A stretch of 64,000 bases of DNA from contig NC_066288.1 in NCBI RefSeq assembly GCF_905404315.1, positions 10,006,501 to 10,070,500 of the forward strand, given 5' to 3'. The first letter of the stretch is position 1. Every line of letters starts with the position of its first letter. Below are positions 1 to 12,677 of this stretch, in pieces. Origin of the DNA: Leptidea sinapis (taxonomy: Eukaryota > Arthropoda > Insecta > Lepidoptera > Pieridae). The translations under genes were made by a program, and so were the position numbers. The notes under the pieces are model-generated. The model saw only the letters and a program-made list of their open reading frames with translations, made no database searches and was not told the origin of the DNA.

Positions 1-1234
1 ATTCTTGTAATTGTGTGATAAATGTAAAGATTTTAATACCGTTTGTAACACCAAACACGAACGATGTCGATTACATACGAAACGAGATAGTTCGTACGGC
101 GAGGCATCTATTGAACGAGGCCCGGAACACCGCGATTCTTTTATGACGGTGTTCTCTGTCTGTCTGTGTGTTGTGTGCGAGCTGCGATTAATTAGCGTTT
201 TATTATGTTGTTTTATAATTAGCGGCTTTATGTCGGTCGTCACAATGGACCGTCTCTCCTCTTACATCTCGACCAGACTTCGCATTCAGATCTGTTGGAC
301 GAAATACTAATATCGAGAGAAACATTGGTAGCCGTTATTACTTAAAAACGTTCTAGACTGTTATTTCGTTTTCAAGATCAAATTTATTTTCAAATATGAT
401 CAATATCTCTCTGCGTTTGTTCTTTTTGATATTTTTGTTAATGTTAACTTTAGCACTTCAAAAAGTGCTTAAAACGGCTTAAACATATGCACTGCAAATG
501 GAAGCCTCGTATACAAATCCGATAACAGCAATTCGGCAAAGAATATTGATTTCATATTCAGTTTTTTAACGAAAAATTTGTTACAATTGGTTAATTTTAG
601 AGCAGGAAATAGCCGGCAAAGAAAATCTGTTTTGGAGTTTTGACTCAGGATTTTTAGTCGGAGCTGAAGTTGTTTTTATCGCACTGATGATTGTCTCGTC
701 TACGTTAGCGCTACGGAATGTTGTTTTAGAATTCTTAAATCTGAATACGTCTTATAAGTCTTAACACTTTCTTGTGTTTTGTTTAGAGTAATGTTAATAT
801 TGTAAGCAGAAGCTGCACATCTACATGGTAGCTTTCTAGGCCTCTTTCCAATTGATACCACGGGAAGAGGCTGTGTTTATCTTAGTTATTACCACATCAG
901 TCGAAGCTCGTTAAATAAATAAATATCTAGAACTGATAATAATCATTTATTTTCTGAAGAACATCTTATTTAAAAATATTGAAACTGTTTGAAATAATGA
1001 ATACCACAAATACAAAATAACATACCCAGGTTAGCTTAATAACTAACCTACTCTATCTTAATTCATTATCTACTGTCTAAGTCAGTATCAACTTTTCAAT
1101 AACAAAATAATCAAAAAACCTTATGTTTCTTATAAAACTATTGAGATAATTCAAAAAACGACAAAGGAAGGTTTGTTGTTTTTATTAGTTGCTAGCAAAT
1201 TAAATAAAATACTTAAATTTTTCCGAAGCGGTAG
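1..1234. other. AT-rich stretch, nothing recognised
   Basis: A 99-codon frame at 11-310 starts at TTG, has no family resemblance and looks like chance. Confidence 0.5.
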
Positions 1235-1310
1235 TAGTATGTAGTAAATTAGAAATGACATCAAAAAGAATTCTAATCTAAGGAATCAATTTTGAGAAAG
1301 TAAATGACAA
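1235..1310 (+). repeat. LINE 3' tail fragment
   Basis: AGAAATGACATCAAAAAGAA then GAATCAATTTTGAGAAAGTA matches the tail of the LINE at 16250-16720. Confidence 0.65.
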
Positions 1311-2924
1311 TTAGGACATACCTAATTCTCAAATGAATCAAGCTAATATCCAAAATTAAATGTTGTTGGACCTAACCACCTTTCATTTTACTAATAGTTG
1401 GTGATACAATAAGTATTTGTTGTAGATCCGTCATAGATGTTTGTTCTATAAAGTTGAGATAACATCTATAAACATTTTAATTAACATTTAATAATTATTG
1501 AGAGTAACAAATAGAATCGTGACGAGTTCGTGTTTCGGTATTCAGCGGCCGCTGATTTCCGTCGGCTATGTAGGACCGTGTTTCGACAACGTCTGATAGC
1601 CTTCCTGTTGCTCATCATAATATAATATTGTGATATTGCTTAGATAAGTCACTGAGGACTCGTTTCAAATAATGTGTGACGTAAAATTTATAAATATTTT
1701 ATGATATTTTCGTTGCAACACAAAAGTATTACGGAGGACAGAATGCCGCTGCACTTTGGTTACTACGGATACATTGCTGTCACCGTTTAATGACAAGATC
1801 TTATCTATCCATAATTATGTCCAATATAGTTATAGTCCAACGCTTTATGTCGATAGGTTATTGAAATGTAAGTAAGCGTAAAAGGATAGATTTGTCTACC
1901 TCTACTAAGTTAAACTAAGAATAGATAGGTTATTGAAAACGGCCGTTTGTCGATGGTCGTCACATTAATCAACAGCTGGAAGTTATTATTCTAATCCAGA
2001 AGTTAATTTCTTGATCAGAATATTAAATTATCAATTTATTTTATGTTTTTTTTTCTGTGAAATGAAATTGAATGAAATGAAATTAATTCATTTGTATAAA
2101 TCGTGGTAACACAGTTCTTAACAATTGGTAGATGCACATCACAATTCGCCAGTATGGCGGCATAGAAATATTTCAGTGTCAATTTTGGAATTTTTATATT
2201 TATTAATAATTAATACATATTACATAGCTAGAATTCAATGATATAATATAAAACAAACATTAGTTTGTAGGTACCTCTCAAATAATAACTTTTAAATAGT
2301 ATTAGTATTTTTGGCTAAATAACTTTTTTAAACTAAAACGAAGCATTTATCTTTTAGCCATAATTTTATTTTTTTATTAGTGTTTTAGGCATCTCTCTAA
2401 TATTTTTCGGTGGTTAAAGACCCTAATACACATAACATTTGCGTTATTTTGATGAAGAGCTGTTCTATTGTAATAATAAAATCACTAATTCTATCTGTTA
2501 GTATTAAGTTTTGCAGTTCCAATGGGAATTTTAATCACCAACAAGCGCATCAGCAACGGCGATTTACAATTATTTTTGTTTTCTTTCACTAAAAGGTAAT
2601 TGATTCATTAAAATGTATTCTGTTCCTGTGATAACTGTCTTATATCGTGCTATTAATGTCACATATCATTTTAATCGAAAATAAAAATAGTAATATAAGA
2701 AACTTATGCTATAAAAGATTAAAATCTGTGAGTCTTATAAAATAGTCGAATAGTTTTGATCGTTATAACCTTTATTGTTGGATATGCATTTACCTTCATA
2801 AAACGTAGCCTATATTGTTATTGCCGTAAAGGATTTGAGCTTTAAATTACCTACTGTTAATAAAAATATATTATTAATTATTTACGAATTTTTACGAAGT
2901 TTCGGTAAACGTAACAAGAAAAGT
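1311..2924. other. AT-rich stretch, nothing recognised
   Basis: A small GC patch at 1520-1600. No supported gene or repeat. Confidence 0.5.
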
Positions 2925-2995
2925 AAACCTTTTGATATTCATAAATGTTATCTCTATGACTTAAATGAATAAACTGATTTGATTTGATTTAATTA
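2925..2995 (+). repeat. Retroposon 3' end fragment
   Basis: TGATATTCATAAATGTTATC and ATGAATAAACTGATTTGATT match the end of 37790-37965. Confidence 0.5.
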
Positions 2996-3475
2996 AATTT
3001 TATACCATTTTTAAACAATTATTACATATTTTTGGATAGAAAGGACATACTAGAGTTATACTCGAATTAAAATCTGAAAGAAATAGCAATCTCTGCAAAA
3101 TATTAAATTTTTGAAGCGTAAATTATGAATTAGAGAAATTTACGTTATTTATATACGGTATGTAACCGGTGATAAATATATAATATTTATATATGACAAT
3201 GCACCACTTAGTTATAAGGTCATTTTGTAAGCCTAATAGAGAAATATGCAGTTAAAGATTCAAGAATCTGCAATTTTCATTAGTTATGATGGTACACTAT
3301 AAAATAAATTTATTTCAGGTTTGTTAGTATAACATCCACTGATAAGAAAAATACAATAAAACAGATATTTTACTTATGATCAGAATCATTTTTAGACATT
3401 TTATTGTTTCATTAGAAACGAAAAGCACACATGAACTAATAGCTCAAAAGTATAATAATGATGTGATACACTTAA
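2996..3475. other. AT-rich stretch, nothing recognised
   Basis: No supported gene or repeat. Confidence 0.5.
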
Positions 3476-3781
3476 TTTTTATGATAATAGGGAACGAAAC
3501 GAGCAGGACGTTCTTTTCCGCGCTGATGGTAATTGATACGCCCTGCCCATTACAATGCAGTGCCACTGAGTATTCTTGAAAAACTAATTAATTCTTGCTC
3601 TCGTAACCTTGAAACATAAGTTCTTAAGTCTCATTTGCCCAGTAATTTCACTAGCTACGGCGCCCTTCAGACCATAACACAATAATGCTTACACATTAAC
3701 TACTGCTACACGACAGAATTAGGCGTCGTTTTGGTACCCATAATCTAGCCGGCATCTCGTCCAAAAGAGCCTCAGATTGGT
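3476..3781 (-). repeat. SINE-like family A, copy 1
   Basis: Reversed, full-length but diverged (CAGATTGGT for CCCACTGGT). Family description, from 20 copies: 5' end ACCAGTGGGAGGCTCCTTTG; middle TGCCGTGAAGCAGTAATGTG and GGGCGCCGTAGCTAGTGAAA; a hairpin GTGCCGCTCAG / CTGAGCGGCAC around GAATTTTTGGGTTTTTC; 3' end TCGTCCCTTATTTTCAT plus A-run. No terminal inverted repeats, no clear Pol III boxes. The A-tail and variable 5' ends fit a SINE; target duplications were not evident. Confidence 0.92.
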
Positions 3782-3825
3782 AAGAATTTAGAACATGCTT
3801 ATTATTATTATATGTCTGTAAATAA

Positions 3826-4189
3826 TCTATATATATAAAAATTAATTGCTGTTCGTTAGTCTCGCTAAAACTCGAGAACGGCTGTACCGATTTGGCTAAT
3901 TTTGGTCTTGAATTATTTGTGGAAGTCGAGAAAAGGTTCTAAGTTGAATAAATATGAAAATGTTCAAAATGTAAAAAAAAACAACAATTTTGGTTTTCCT
4001 TTGATGTGTCCCCCGTCGTTCAGAAATCAAATTGAAAGAATAGTTTAAATGAATAACTAATTAGAATCTTTGTATCTGTCTAACTTTCTCAGGAGGTATA
4101 AAACAAACTTAATTTCAGCTACCTATAGTTGGTAGATTAACTGCAGTTGTTAACTATGATGGCAATACAAAGTTTGCTGGGTCAGCTAT
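3826..4189 (+). mobile_element. Non-autonomous Helitron (about 364 bp)
   Basis: Starts TCTATATATATAAAA after an A; ends TTTGCTGGGTCAGCTA, then T, where the perfect copy at 60068 has GCCGGGTCAGCTAG. Contains CTCGAGAACGGCTGTACCGA, a stretch common to lepidopteran Helitrons. The final G is lost in this copy. Confidence 0.68.
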
Positions 4190-4499
4190 TGTTATATAAA
4201 TATACTACGGACGAGCGGAGTTTCCCAAAACAGGCGCTATAATGCATAAAAGAAGGCTTTGATCATAAATATTGATGTATATACTTTGTAACGAGACTAA
4301 ACGTTTTGTAGTGGCCATACAGTTACTATCCTATTATAAGAATATTCCGAGACCTGATTATTCCGTTAAAATGCATAATTATTTAAACATTTCTGGCATC
4401 AGATATAAGGAATTTTGATAGCATTATTAACTTACACGTCAGATTAAGTTTGACTTTATTGTCTGTTGTTGATTATATGGGAAAATAACGCCAAGATAG

Positions 4500-4760
4500 A
4501 AGAATGTATTTATCACTACTATAAAACAAAGTCATCCGCCACGTCTGTCTGTCTGTTCGCGAAATACTTAAAAACTACAGCGACGATTTTCACTCACTTA
4601 TACAGAATTCAGAAGAACTTTTTACACAGACATATTACTATACACACACAAACAATACACATAATATAATAGATTCACTCATATACTGACAAATACACAC
4701 TGACTCACACACACCTCACACCTTACTTATCACTAACACACACCCAAAAAACATAGGTAC
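4500..4760 (+). repeat. Helitron-like 5' piece followed by CA-rich sequence
   Basis: CTATAAAACAAAGTCATCCG and CACGTCTGTCTGTCTGTTCG resemble lepidopteran Helitron bodies. Then 4640-4735 is rich in CACACA. No CTAG end is found. Confidence 0.4.
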
Positions 4761-4814
4761 CTACCTACATCATATTTCTTATTTACTACACATACTTTTA
4801 GTATTTTCTTTTAT

Positions 4815-4942
4815 ATTTTTTTTTATGACAAATAGGGACGAGACGAGCAGGACGTTCAGCTGATGGTAATTGATACGCCCTGCCCATTAAAGAAAAAGAT
4901 TATTGAAAAACCCAAAATTCTGAGCAGCACTACAACTGCGCC
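4815..4942 (-). repeat. SINE-like family A, copy 2, truncated
   Basis: Reversed. Only the tail side is present, with part of the hairpin lost (CCCATTAAAGAAAAAGATTA). Confidence 0.88.
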
Positions 4943-5049
4943 AAGTTACTAGATTTTTTTTTACATTCATAAAGCTGTTTTGATTAGATAAATATTTTCT
5001 TATTTACCATGTTTTTATAGCAGGCGAAAAGCGCCAAAATAGTCCTTTG

Positions 5050-5215
5050 GTAGTAAAATAAGTTTAAGTTTCAAATCAAAAATCACTTTAATCATGTAGG
5101 CCACGGAAATCACACTCATGAATGTCAAGAAAAAAAAAATCTTATAAAATCTACTGCTACTTCGTAACGGGTCAAGCTAATGAGAAGAAGTAGCAAGAAA
5201 CTCATTGCCACTCTT
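5050..5215 (-). repeat. Retroposon 3' end (TTGACATTCATAAGTGT family), reversed
   Basis: AAATCACTTTAATCATGTAG, CACTCATGAATGTCAAG and GAGAAGAAGTAGCAAGAAAC are the reverse of the block at 37790-37965. Confidence 0.6.
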
Positions 5216-6569
5216 GTTTTCTCTCATGTGAATTGAAATCTATATTGCTTGCAATACTCTCCATAGATGTATGAGCTTCACAATGAACATCACCTAAGCT
5301 CCAAGTAATATTTTGGTGATAGCGGCTAGATATAGTATTTGTTGTAAGGCAACATTATCACTAGGACACCAGGACGTCAGCAGACACACGCGCCCGTCAT
5401 ACAAAACACCTAGGCACTGAAATCATATCCGCGTTCTGTTGTTCGCAAGGAAGATCTATAGATTGTTTAACCAAGCTGTCTATTGTCTGCTTGCTTTTTT
5501 CCGAAGATGTTATTTGATAAGGTGGCTTCACCAAAATATTATATCGGCCCCTACTTGTCACGAGCAATAATAATTCAAAAAACATCCCATAGTCGCTGAC
5601 GAGCAGCGCCACCTCGCCCGCGAAAAACAAAGCGTTCTTTGTAAGGAACCGGTTGGGACGGGAGATAACTGGCTCACACCTCTCCTTTGTGCTTCACAAA
5701 ACACCTGCATAAAGCCTTAGTTTCGATAATAGGTTAGCTGATACCTCGCCATAGCGGTGCCCGGTCACGGCCAGCTTATATCCGCACAATGGGATCCGCG
5801 CAACTTGATTCGGGTTACGAGATCTTTCGTACAATTATTATAGATAAGGACTGTGAGCAAACTACCGACCACTCTCGGTGTCTTCTTCCGAGTCTTCTAT
5901 AAGTGTTAAGTGGACGCCTTCGATTAGCTCTGGTCTGCATCTGATTGTTTTACTTTAAGATGTTTAATAATATTTAATATTAAGTTTTTTAATAACCTGT
6001 AATATGAGAACAGTCTTCAAAACGGATTAAGTTTGTTAATTTATATAAAATAGGATTTGCTTTGAAATTAATGTCAGTGTTCTATATTCCAATGTGGGTC
6101 TGTCCTAAATCTCTGATCTAAAGATATTTTGCAGCTTTTTTCATTCGAATACCATCAGATTCTGAATGTCCAGGTATGATTCCACCAGCTGTATCACAAC
6201 ATTGTTTAAATCGTTTTTATAAATCGGTATTTTAAGTGAACGCCGCCAGTGCTCATTTGTGACTCCTCAACTGGATACTGGCTATTTCTAACTACACTCA
6301 CACTAAGTCTATTAGTTTTGACACAAATAAAAAATTGTGCAAAATATAATCTCCAAAGTGAAAGTAATTGTTTTAAAGTTAAGGTAACTCTCACACACTA
6401 ACATTACCGAAGTAAGATCTAGATACTGTACTTGGGTCTGACGTTGACCAGAGCACATCAATAGCGCTATGTTAGCAGAACCAGGAGCTGGAGCCAGGCA
6501 GCATATCCGTTACTTTATTCAAATCTCACTCTAATCTCAATCAACTCGAATCTAGAATAGTTCGACAAT
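5216..6569. other. Gene-free stretch of mixed composition
   Basis: A minus-strand frame runs from about 5684 to 5397 (96 codons; MFFELLLLVTSRGRYN, PPYQITSSEKSKQTID). It has no recognised family, starts after a stop and has no clear start or splice context. It may be part of an unknown repeat. Otherwise nothing. Confidence 0.35.
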
Positions 6570-7130
6570 TTCACCTATCTGGGGTCTAGTATCAGCAACA
6601 ACAGGTCATGCGTGCTGGAAAACCGGCGTTGCATTGAAATGGCCAAAACTGCAATGTCTCAACTCCGAAAAATATGACGTGACCATAACATCTCACGAAA
6701 AACGAAAATGAGGCTAGGCAACACTCTAATTTCTTCCATCTTTAGCTATGGGGCTGAGATATGGACACTAAAGAAGGCCCACAGAGATCGGATTGATAAC
6801 TTGGAAGGAAAATTTTGCTGAAGAAAGATGCTTCAAATCCTTTGGACAGCATTTCGCGCTAACCAATCCATCCCTCACAGTCTAGGTGTAAGAACCAGAC
6901 TCTTATCCATCTGCCTCCGTAGAATTTAGAGTTATTTGGACATTAAAGATGGCCACAACCTCAAACAACGTCCCAGAGGTCGCAGCCCTATAAGATGGTC
7001 TGACTAAATCCGCACATCTCTGGATAGGGGACTTCATGACGCATTGCACGTAGCCAAAGACACACAGAGGGTGAACTATTGTCAAAAAGTTGAATCCCCA
7101 GAGAAATCATGAGATGACGACGCGAGGATG
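6570..7130 (+). pseudogene. RTE-type LINE relic, C-terminal RT region
   Basis: Forward, essentially one frame with scattered stops: CVLENRRCIEMAKTAMSQLR, MRLGNTLISSIFSYGAEIWT, LKKAHRDRIDNLEGKFC, NLKQRPRGRSPIRWSD, LHDALHVAKDTQRVNY. The FSYGAE(I/T)W and GRSPIRWSD motifs are typical of RTE/BovB-like LINEs. It extends further 5' than any other RTE copy here. Several stops show long inactivity. Confidence 0.87.
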
Positions 7131-8024
7131 AGGAAGAGGAATTAAAGTATGATATGCTGTGTCATCACTCTGTTTATATTATAATTGCAACACAGCTGGT
7201 GACGTGGGTACAGTGGGCTGTCAGCCGGGCTGTGGCTCCAGGTGGTCCAGGCTGTCGGCCGGTTGTGAGTGCTCCACCACCCAGAGGAATACACCCTCTT
7301 CTAACTCTCTTCGTGTGCACTTATGGACTATTATTCAATCAATTGACGATTATTCAATCTATTGGGAGGATAAAGTGTCCACATATAATTTTATGTACAT
7401 GAAAGGGTAGTTTTAAATATCAACATTTCGTTTCTTTAATCATTTCCGCATTACATTTTCTCTTAGGTACAAGAAAGTGGGTCTAAATTGTCCTCAATCC
7501 ATCCGTTACCAAATTGTGTGCATGTCACCTAGATGGTAGTTTCTCGAGTCAAGTACAATGTCCTAACCTATGTCTTGCCCAGTATATTTAGGCGTGATTA
7601 AAAATCAAATCAAACACTGATAGGGTTCCTATGTCGAATAACGGCTGTGATAAAACAAGCGATATATCTAGTTCAGTTCATAGAACAGCTTCGAATATGG
7701 AGTCAGCAGCAGCAGATTCGATCTGACGTGTCCTCGGTGCTGGACGGGCGCAGCACACACTGACAAATACCCTCGCTTTTAAAACGGGTCTGTTGCCGTG
7801 TGCCTGTGTTCTGGAGGTCCCACGCAATAGGAGTTAGCGGGATTTACTTCTTTTTACTGAGATTCAATGGCAAACTTCTTAATAAATTATTTATTAGAAT
7901 CAATATCTGTGCAACGATTTATGTGATAAATTGTAACATATAAGTAGTTAGTACGAGTAGGTACTTGTATATTGTAGGAAAATTTTAATTTTGCTCACTT
8001 ATTTGATATAATTTCGTAGTGTCG
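7131..8024. other. Unannotated stretch
   Basis: A GC-rich patch at 7195-7300 (GGGCTGTGGCTCCAGGTGG). No gene or repeat supported. Confidence 0.45.
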
Positions 8025-8190
8025 TACGTTCTGAGTGGCCGTTGAGTTTCTTGTATGTTCTTCTCATGAGCTTAACTGTTTATGAACATAAAACGGTAAT
8101 TTCAGTAATTTAAATGAAATATTTGTAGTGACGATTCGAAAGCGCTTAGTTTAAGCCTAATTAAATAAAGTTTATTTGACTTTGACATTG
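8025..8190 (+). repeat. Retroposon 3' end shared with the 400-bp repeat
   Basis: GAGTGGCCGTTGAGTTTCTT ... AAAGCGCTTAGTTTAAGCC ... AAATAAAGTTTATTTGACTT equals the last 150 bp of 24890-25308. Confidence 0.72.
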
Positions 8191-8940
8191 ACTTTAGTAT
8201 TAGTAAAATAATAAAATTGTAGCAGCGACGACTCTTGCTTAAATTATCATGGACTGGTGAATGAATCGTTTTATATAGTGTAGGCAGTAACTTTTTGATG
8301 AAGGTACAACACTATACTTCAGTTGGTATATTTTCCAACACATCCTACAATCATTTAATTATTTTTATAAGGTAATATTTTATTCTTAAATAAATACTTG
8401 CAGTTTTCTTAACGTATCACATTTTTTCCATTTGATAGTAGTATATTAATATATATTTAATTAAATAACATAAATAACTATAGATAAATACATGAGTTTC
8501 ATTGATCATTTTATACAATTCGAAAATTTCTCAAAAAAAAAAAAATATTTTATATCCGCTTCTGCCCGTAGATTGCGCCGGTTGTATTAGTGAGTAAGAT
8601 TCGCGAAGGTGTGAAACAAGAGCGGCCTGTATTAGCCTCGTCCCCCGCTCACCGCACCGCGTCCCCCGCAGCCCTCACCCCCGCCACCGTACACAAACGA
8701 ACGCAGATAATGCAGTGTCTCGACAGGCTCGCTACAAACTCCGGCCCATGCCATGCCATGGACTGACGTGCCGTGTCGATTAACATTACTATCTCTATGT
8801 AGATACTAATCTAGTCTACTTCAGATGTTAATAACTAGGTACTAAATTTGATTCAGTTAAACGCCAAGAAAAATATTTGTGCGATCACTGCTGAATAGTA
8901 TTTATTTACTTTTGCTTATTACATCTATTTGAGTATAACT
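8191..8940. other. AT-rich stretch with a GC patch at 8565-8780
   Basis: The patch has CGCTCACCGCACCGCGTCCC followed by a CAG acceptor-like end, but no open exon bounded by a donor. Not a repeat seen elsewhere here. Confidence 0.35.
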
Positions 8941-9257
8941 GTGGGAGGGTCCTTTGCACAGGATTCCGGCTAGAATCCCATAATCTACCACAACGGCGTC
9001 TATATATACCGTGAAGCAGTAATGTGTAAATATTTCCTACTGTGATTCGGTCTGAAGGGCGCCGTAGCTAATGAAATTACTGGGCAAATGAGACTTAGCA
9101 TCTTATGTCTCCAGGTGAAGAGCGCAATTGTAGTGCCGTTCTATATTTTTGGGTTTTTGTAGAATCCTGAGCGGCACTGCATTGTAATGGGCAGGGCGTA
9201 TCAATTACCTTCAGCTGAATGTCTTGCTCGTCTCGTACCTTATTATCACAAAAAAAA
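8941..9257 (+). repeat. SINE-like family A, copy 3
   Basis: Forward, almost full-length (GTGGGAGGGTCCTTTGC to TTATTATCACAAAAAAAA). Confidence 0.93.
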
Positions 9258-9681
9258 CACCACCACAGCCACATATTAAGTTTCGAGCGACGCACAGTTC
9301 CGTGGTTGGTTAGTTCACTGGAAGGGCACAAACTTGGTCATCCATGGAGTAGCTATCGGGTTGACACTTTAAATAGATATATGAAGTCTCTCTCTGCACC
9401 TTCTTTAACATAATTACATTAAGGGGAGAGTTTGGAGGAATTTTTCGGTTAATTATCCAGTATTCACCTCCACACGATGCCTTAGATACTTCTTGCCTAG
9501 CACAGTCTCGTAGTAGTATCAGCTACACCAGCTGCTCAGACTCACCTCAAATTTTAGATAACCATGTGCGGTGCTTCTAACTTTTCAAATCAGGCCCTTG
9601 TTGCCTCTTTTTCCCGTACTTAACTACTACTATAACTCCACACTATAACATATATGTAATAAAAACGAGTTTCTTCGTGCC
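9258..9681. other. Spacer, nothing recognised
   Basis: No supported gene or repeat. Confidence 0.5.
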
Positions 9682-9955
9682 CGATGCCGGCTAGATAATA
9701 GGTATCACAACGGTTTTCTGCCGTGAAGCAGTAATGTGTAAGCATTACTATGTTTTGGTCTGAAGGGCACCGTAGCTAGTGAAATTACTGGGCAAATGAG
9801 TCTTAACAGCTTATGTTTCAAAGTGACGAGCGCAGTTGTAGTGCCGCTCAGAATTTTTTTTTCAAGAAGTCTTACCGGCACTGAACTGTAATGGACAGGG
9901 CGTATCAATAACCATCAGCTAAACGTTCTGCTTGTCTCGTCCCTTATTGTCACAT
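9682..9955 (+). repeat. SINE-like family A, copy 4, 5' end lost
   Basis: Forward. It begins at GATGCCGGCTAGATAATAGG and ends CTTATTGTCACATA. The hairpin region has an added T run (AATTTTTTTTTCAAG). Confidence 0.92.
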
Positions 9956-11160
9956 ATGAGTTTTGAATCGTGTAATTGCGTTGAACTTAAGTTTTAACAG
10001 CAAATATAATGTCTTAAATGATGTCACACCGTGGTCATGGTAAGTTTTCTTTATTTTATGGAAACTGACCATGAGGTCATAGGTTGAGAGTGCATCCACG
10101 ATAGTTTGTGTCGAGCCTTACGTGCGACTGTGCGAGCCAGTAAGACAAGGGGAGCTGCCGCACCGCACGGTACAACGCAGCTGCGGCCCGCCTTGTGGCG
10201 CGCCGCTGTTTGCTCGGGCCCGTGCCGCGTGTGTGATCGATACACAATGACACCACAATATGCTGATCACCGTCTACCACCACGTCTGTATCGCTACCGC
10301 TCCCCGCGCCTTTCCCGCCGCCCGTGTTGACGGCCTCCTCTCGTTAAGTACTTGAACAATCAAAGGCTTCAGCGGACAGACAGAGCGAGCCTCATTGCTA
10401 TCGGTGCGACATACAGACATACATACGTACACTACGTGATACTGGATGCAGACTGTATCAAACCCCACAACCTTGTTGGCTTCTGTGGTATGATGCTGGC
10501 ACTAGATATTCAGTAGTGACTAGAGAAAATTTGTAAATTCTTTGTAAAACATTCTTTATCAAAATTGGAACACTTGTTAAAAAAAAAGCTCAAGAAAACA
10601 ACACCAATAAGTAGGTAGGAGTTGCAACGTCAGAAATGAAAACATCCAAATGACAGTGCGGTGCGGCGCGGCGCGGGACATCGCAAACAAATCGCCAATT
10701 ACTGTGGTGTCGGTGCGGGCCCACCGGGAGGAACGGGGGGGGAGGGGGGGTGTAGGGTGATAAGGGGGCGGGCGGTAGGTGCAGGTGTAAGAGGCGCTCT
10801 GTAATAACGGCCAGGTGAGAAGAGCGCGCGCCTCGACACCTCCGCACAAAGCCTTCCGACTCTAACAGCTACTTACACGCGACGCATCATGTCACCCAGC
10901 TTGCCTCGTCAACATTTATTCAACCCTATTTTAAAATTTAGTTATTTTGAGGTGAATAAAATGAGTTGCACCAAGAATCACCTTCGTTCCAGGTGGGTAG
11001 GAGCTACACACTAAGTTTCACTGCGCGTTCTATGCATTCGAGAACTAATTAATTTAATTTAATTATTATACCAGCAATTTTATTGCTAGATTACTATAAG
11101 GGAAAACTAAGTCCAGTGTGTATTGTATTTATTTGTAATATCACTAGTAATTTATATTTC
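9956..11160. other. Two GC-rich islands with a G-run cluster
   Basis: Island 1 (10100-10330) and island 2 (10655-10860) are strikingly GC-rich for this window. Island 2 holds GGG-AGGAAC-G8-A-G7-TGTA-GGG (10726-10757), a G-quadruplex-type motif. Downstream, ATG at 10961 opens MSCTKNHLRS and meets CCAG then GTGGGT at 10993, a weak first-exon candidate. A promoter region is possible but unproven. Confidence 0.35.
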
Positions 11161-11418
11161 GCGCCTATTTCTGCCGTGAAGCAGTAATGTGTAAACATTA
11201 CTGTGTTTTGGTCTGAACGGCGCCGTAGCTAGTGAAAGTACTGGGAAATGAGACTTAACAAATTATGTCTCAAGGTGACGAGCACAATTTTAGTACCGCT
11301 CAGAATTTTTGGGTTTTTCAAGAATCCTGAGCGGAACTGTTTTGTAATGGGTAGGGCGTATCAATTACCATCAGCTGAACGTCCTGCTCGTCTCGTCCCT
11401 TATTTTCATAAAAAAAAT
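11161..11418 (+). repeat. SINE-like family A, copy 5, 5'-truncated
   Basis: Forward. It begins inside the element at GCGCCTATTTCTGCCG and ends TTATTTTCATAAAAAAA. 5' truncation is usual for retroposons. Confidence 0.93.
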
Positions 11419-12084
11419 ATGCTGAAAGTAGCAATTATTTATGGCAAATACATTTTTACAAGTAAAGGAGTTGGTAAATACATAAACTTAACAGAGGTTC
11501 TAAAATATCAAATATGAAAGTATCTAATAGTGACCACCAGTACCTACCAATATAAATTGCGATAACAGTTATCGTTGGTATTCTGTACGTATTGATAAGT
11601 AAATATTTAAAAGCTGCAACAGACATACAACAACTCCATTTGGATATTAGTTGTAAAACAAACACTTTACAGGGGCACCGAAGCCTGCGATGTTACCGTA
11701 AAGGGCGCGCAGTAGAGTTCAAATTCGCGTGTCAGATCTGTGCCTCCCCCTCCCACCCCCCAGCTCCTCGCACTTCTAATTAGCCTCAAAACGAAAGTAC
11801 TAGTACCGCATTCCAATATATACTCTATCAAGTAAATACTAAGATATATTTTATCGGTACACGCGAGAACAATAATATAAAACACTCGACCTCTCTCAGC
11901 GCACACGGTTCCCGGCGTTTCGCTTTTTAGGGTTCCGTTGGAAAGAGAAGCTTTGTGATGCCGCTACAACCCCAGCTACAAGTATCCAAAAAAAATTGTC
12001 TCCGAAATATAATTAGTAATTGTGTTAATAGGTATCTAGAACCAATTTGTCGAATACCTCTTCGACAACACTTTCCTTAAAGCC
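11419..12084. other. AT-rich stretch, nothing recognised
   Basis: A C-rich patch at 11745-11765. No supported gene or repeat. Confidence 0.45.
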
Positions 12085-12375
12085 TCGCCTAGTAGAAAAC
12101 TGGGTCTCGAAATCTCAAGCGATTGCCATTCCGTGGTCTGATATCGAATTCCACCTTTGCACGACACGTCACTAATTGGATATCATTCCCACCAACTGGA
12201 TGTGTGGCAATCCTCCTGAGCTTCCTTGTGCGGTAATTCCGGGACGATACGACAATTGGTGCCTTCAAAAAAAGCGCGTACACCTTCCTTACCAGCAGGC
12301 AAGCCTCCTGTGATTCCTCTGGTGATCACTTAAAACCAGGTGACCCGTGAGCTCGTTTTTCCTCCTTTTCCATAA
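12085..12375 (+). pseudogene. CR1/Jockey-type LINE 3' end
   Basis: Forward. TTCCACCTTTGCACGACACG, CTTCCTTGTGCGGTAATTCC and CTTCAAAAAAAGCGCGTACA correspond to the C-terminal codons of the copy at 20285, with a 45-bp deletion. The UTR ends CCTCCTTTTCCATAA. Confidence 0.82.
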
Positions 12376-12677
12376 AACAAATATATTCGAATGATGTGTT
12401 TAAACTTACTTCATTTTCTTTTTGTGATAAAATTTAGATTTGATCATTTTTATTACGATCAAGCCTCAGGCTAGTAAACAATTTATTTATAACTTAATTT
12501 GCTACAAAAGTGTCCATTACTCCGCTTTTCTAATCGTCTCTATTGAGAAGAAAACAGTTTGTTTTGTTCTTCAGTTAGTACATATTACTGTTTGCTGCAC
12601 TATATCATTATATGACCATTAAACTAATTAACGGTTTAGTTCTTTTGAGTCTTATATGTAGTCAAATAGTTTAATAA

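Noticed and set aside
11..310. 99-codon frame at the left edge
   Set aside because: TTG start, odd composition (many Cys/Arg early, hydrophobic later), no recognised similarity; length expected by chance.
9545..9580. Minus-strand donor GAG|GTGAGT with a 31-nt possible exon
   Set aside because: Only one frame carries 10 open codons and there is no polypyrimidine tract; unsupported.
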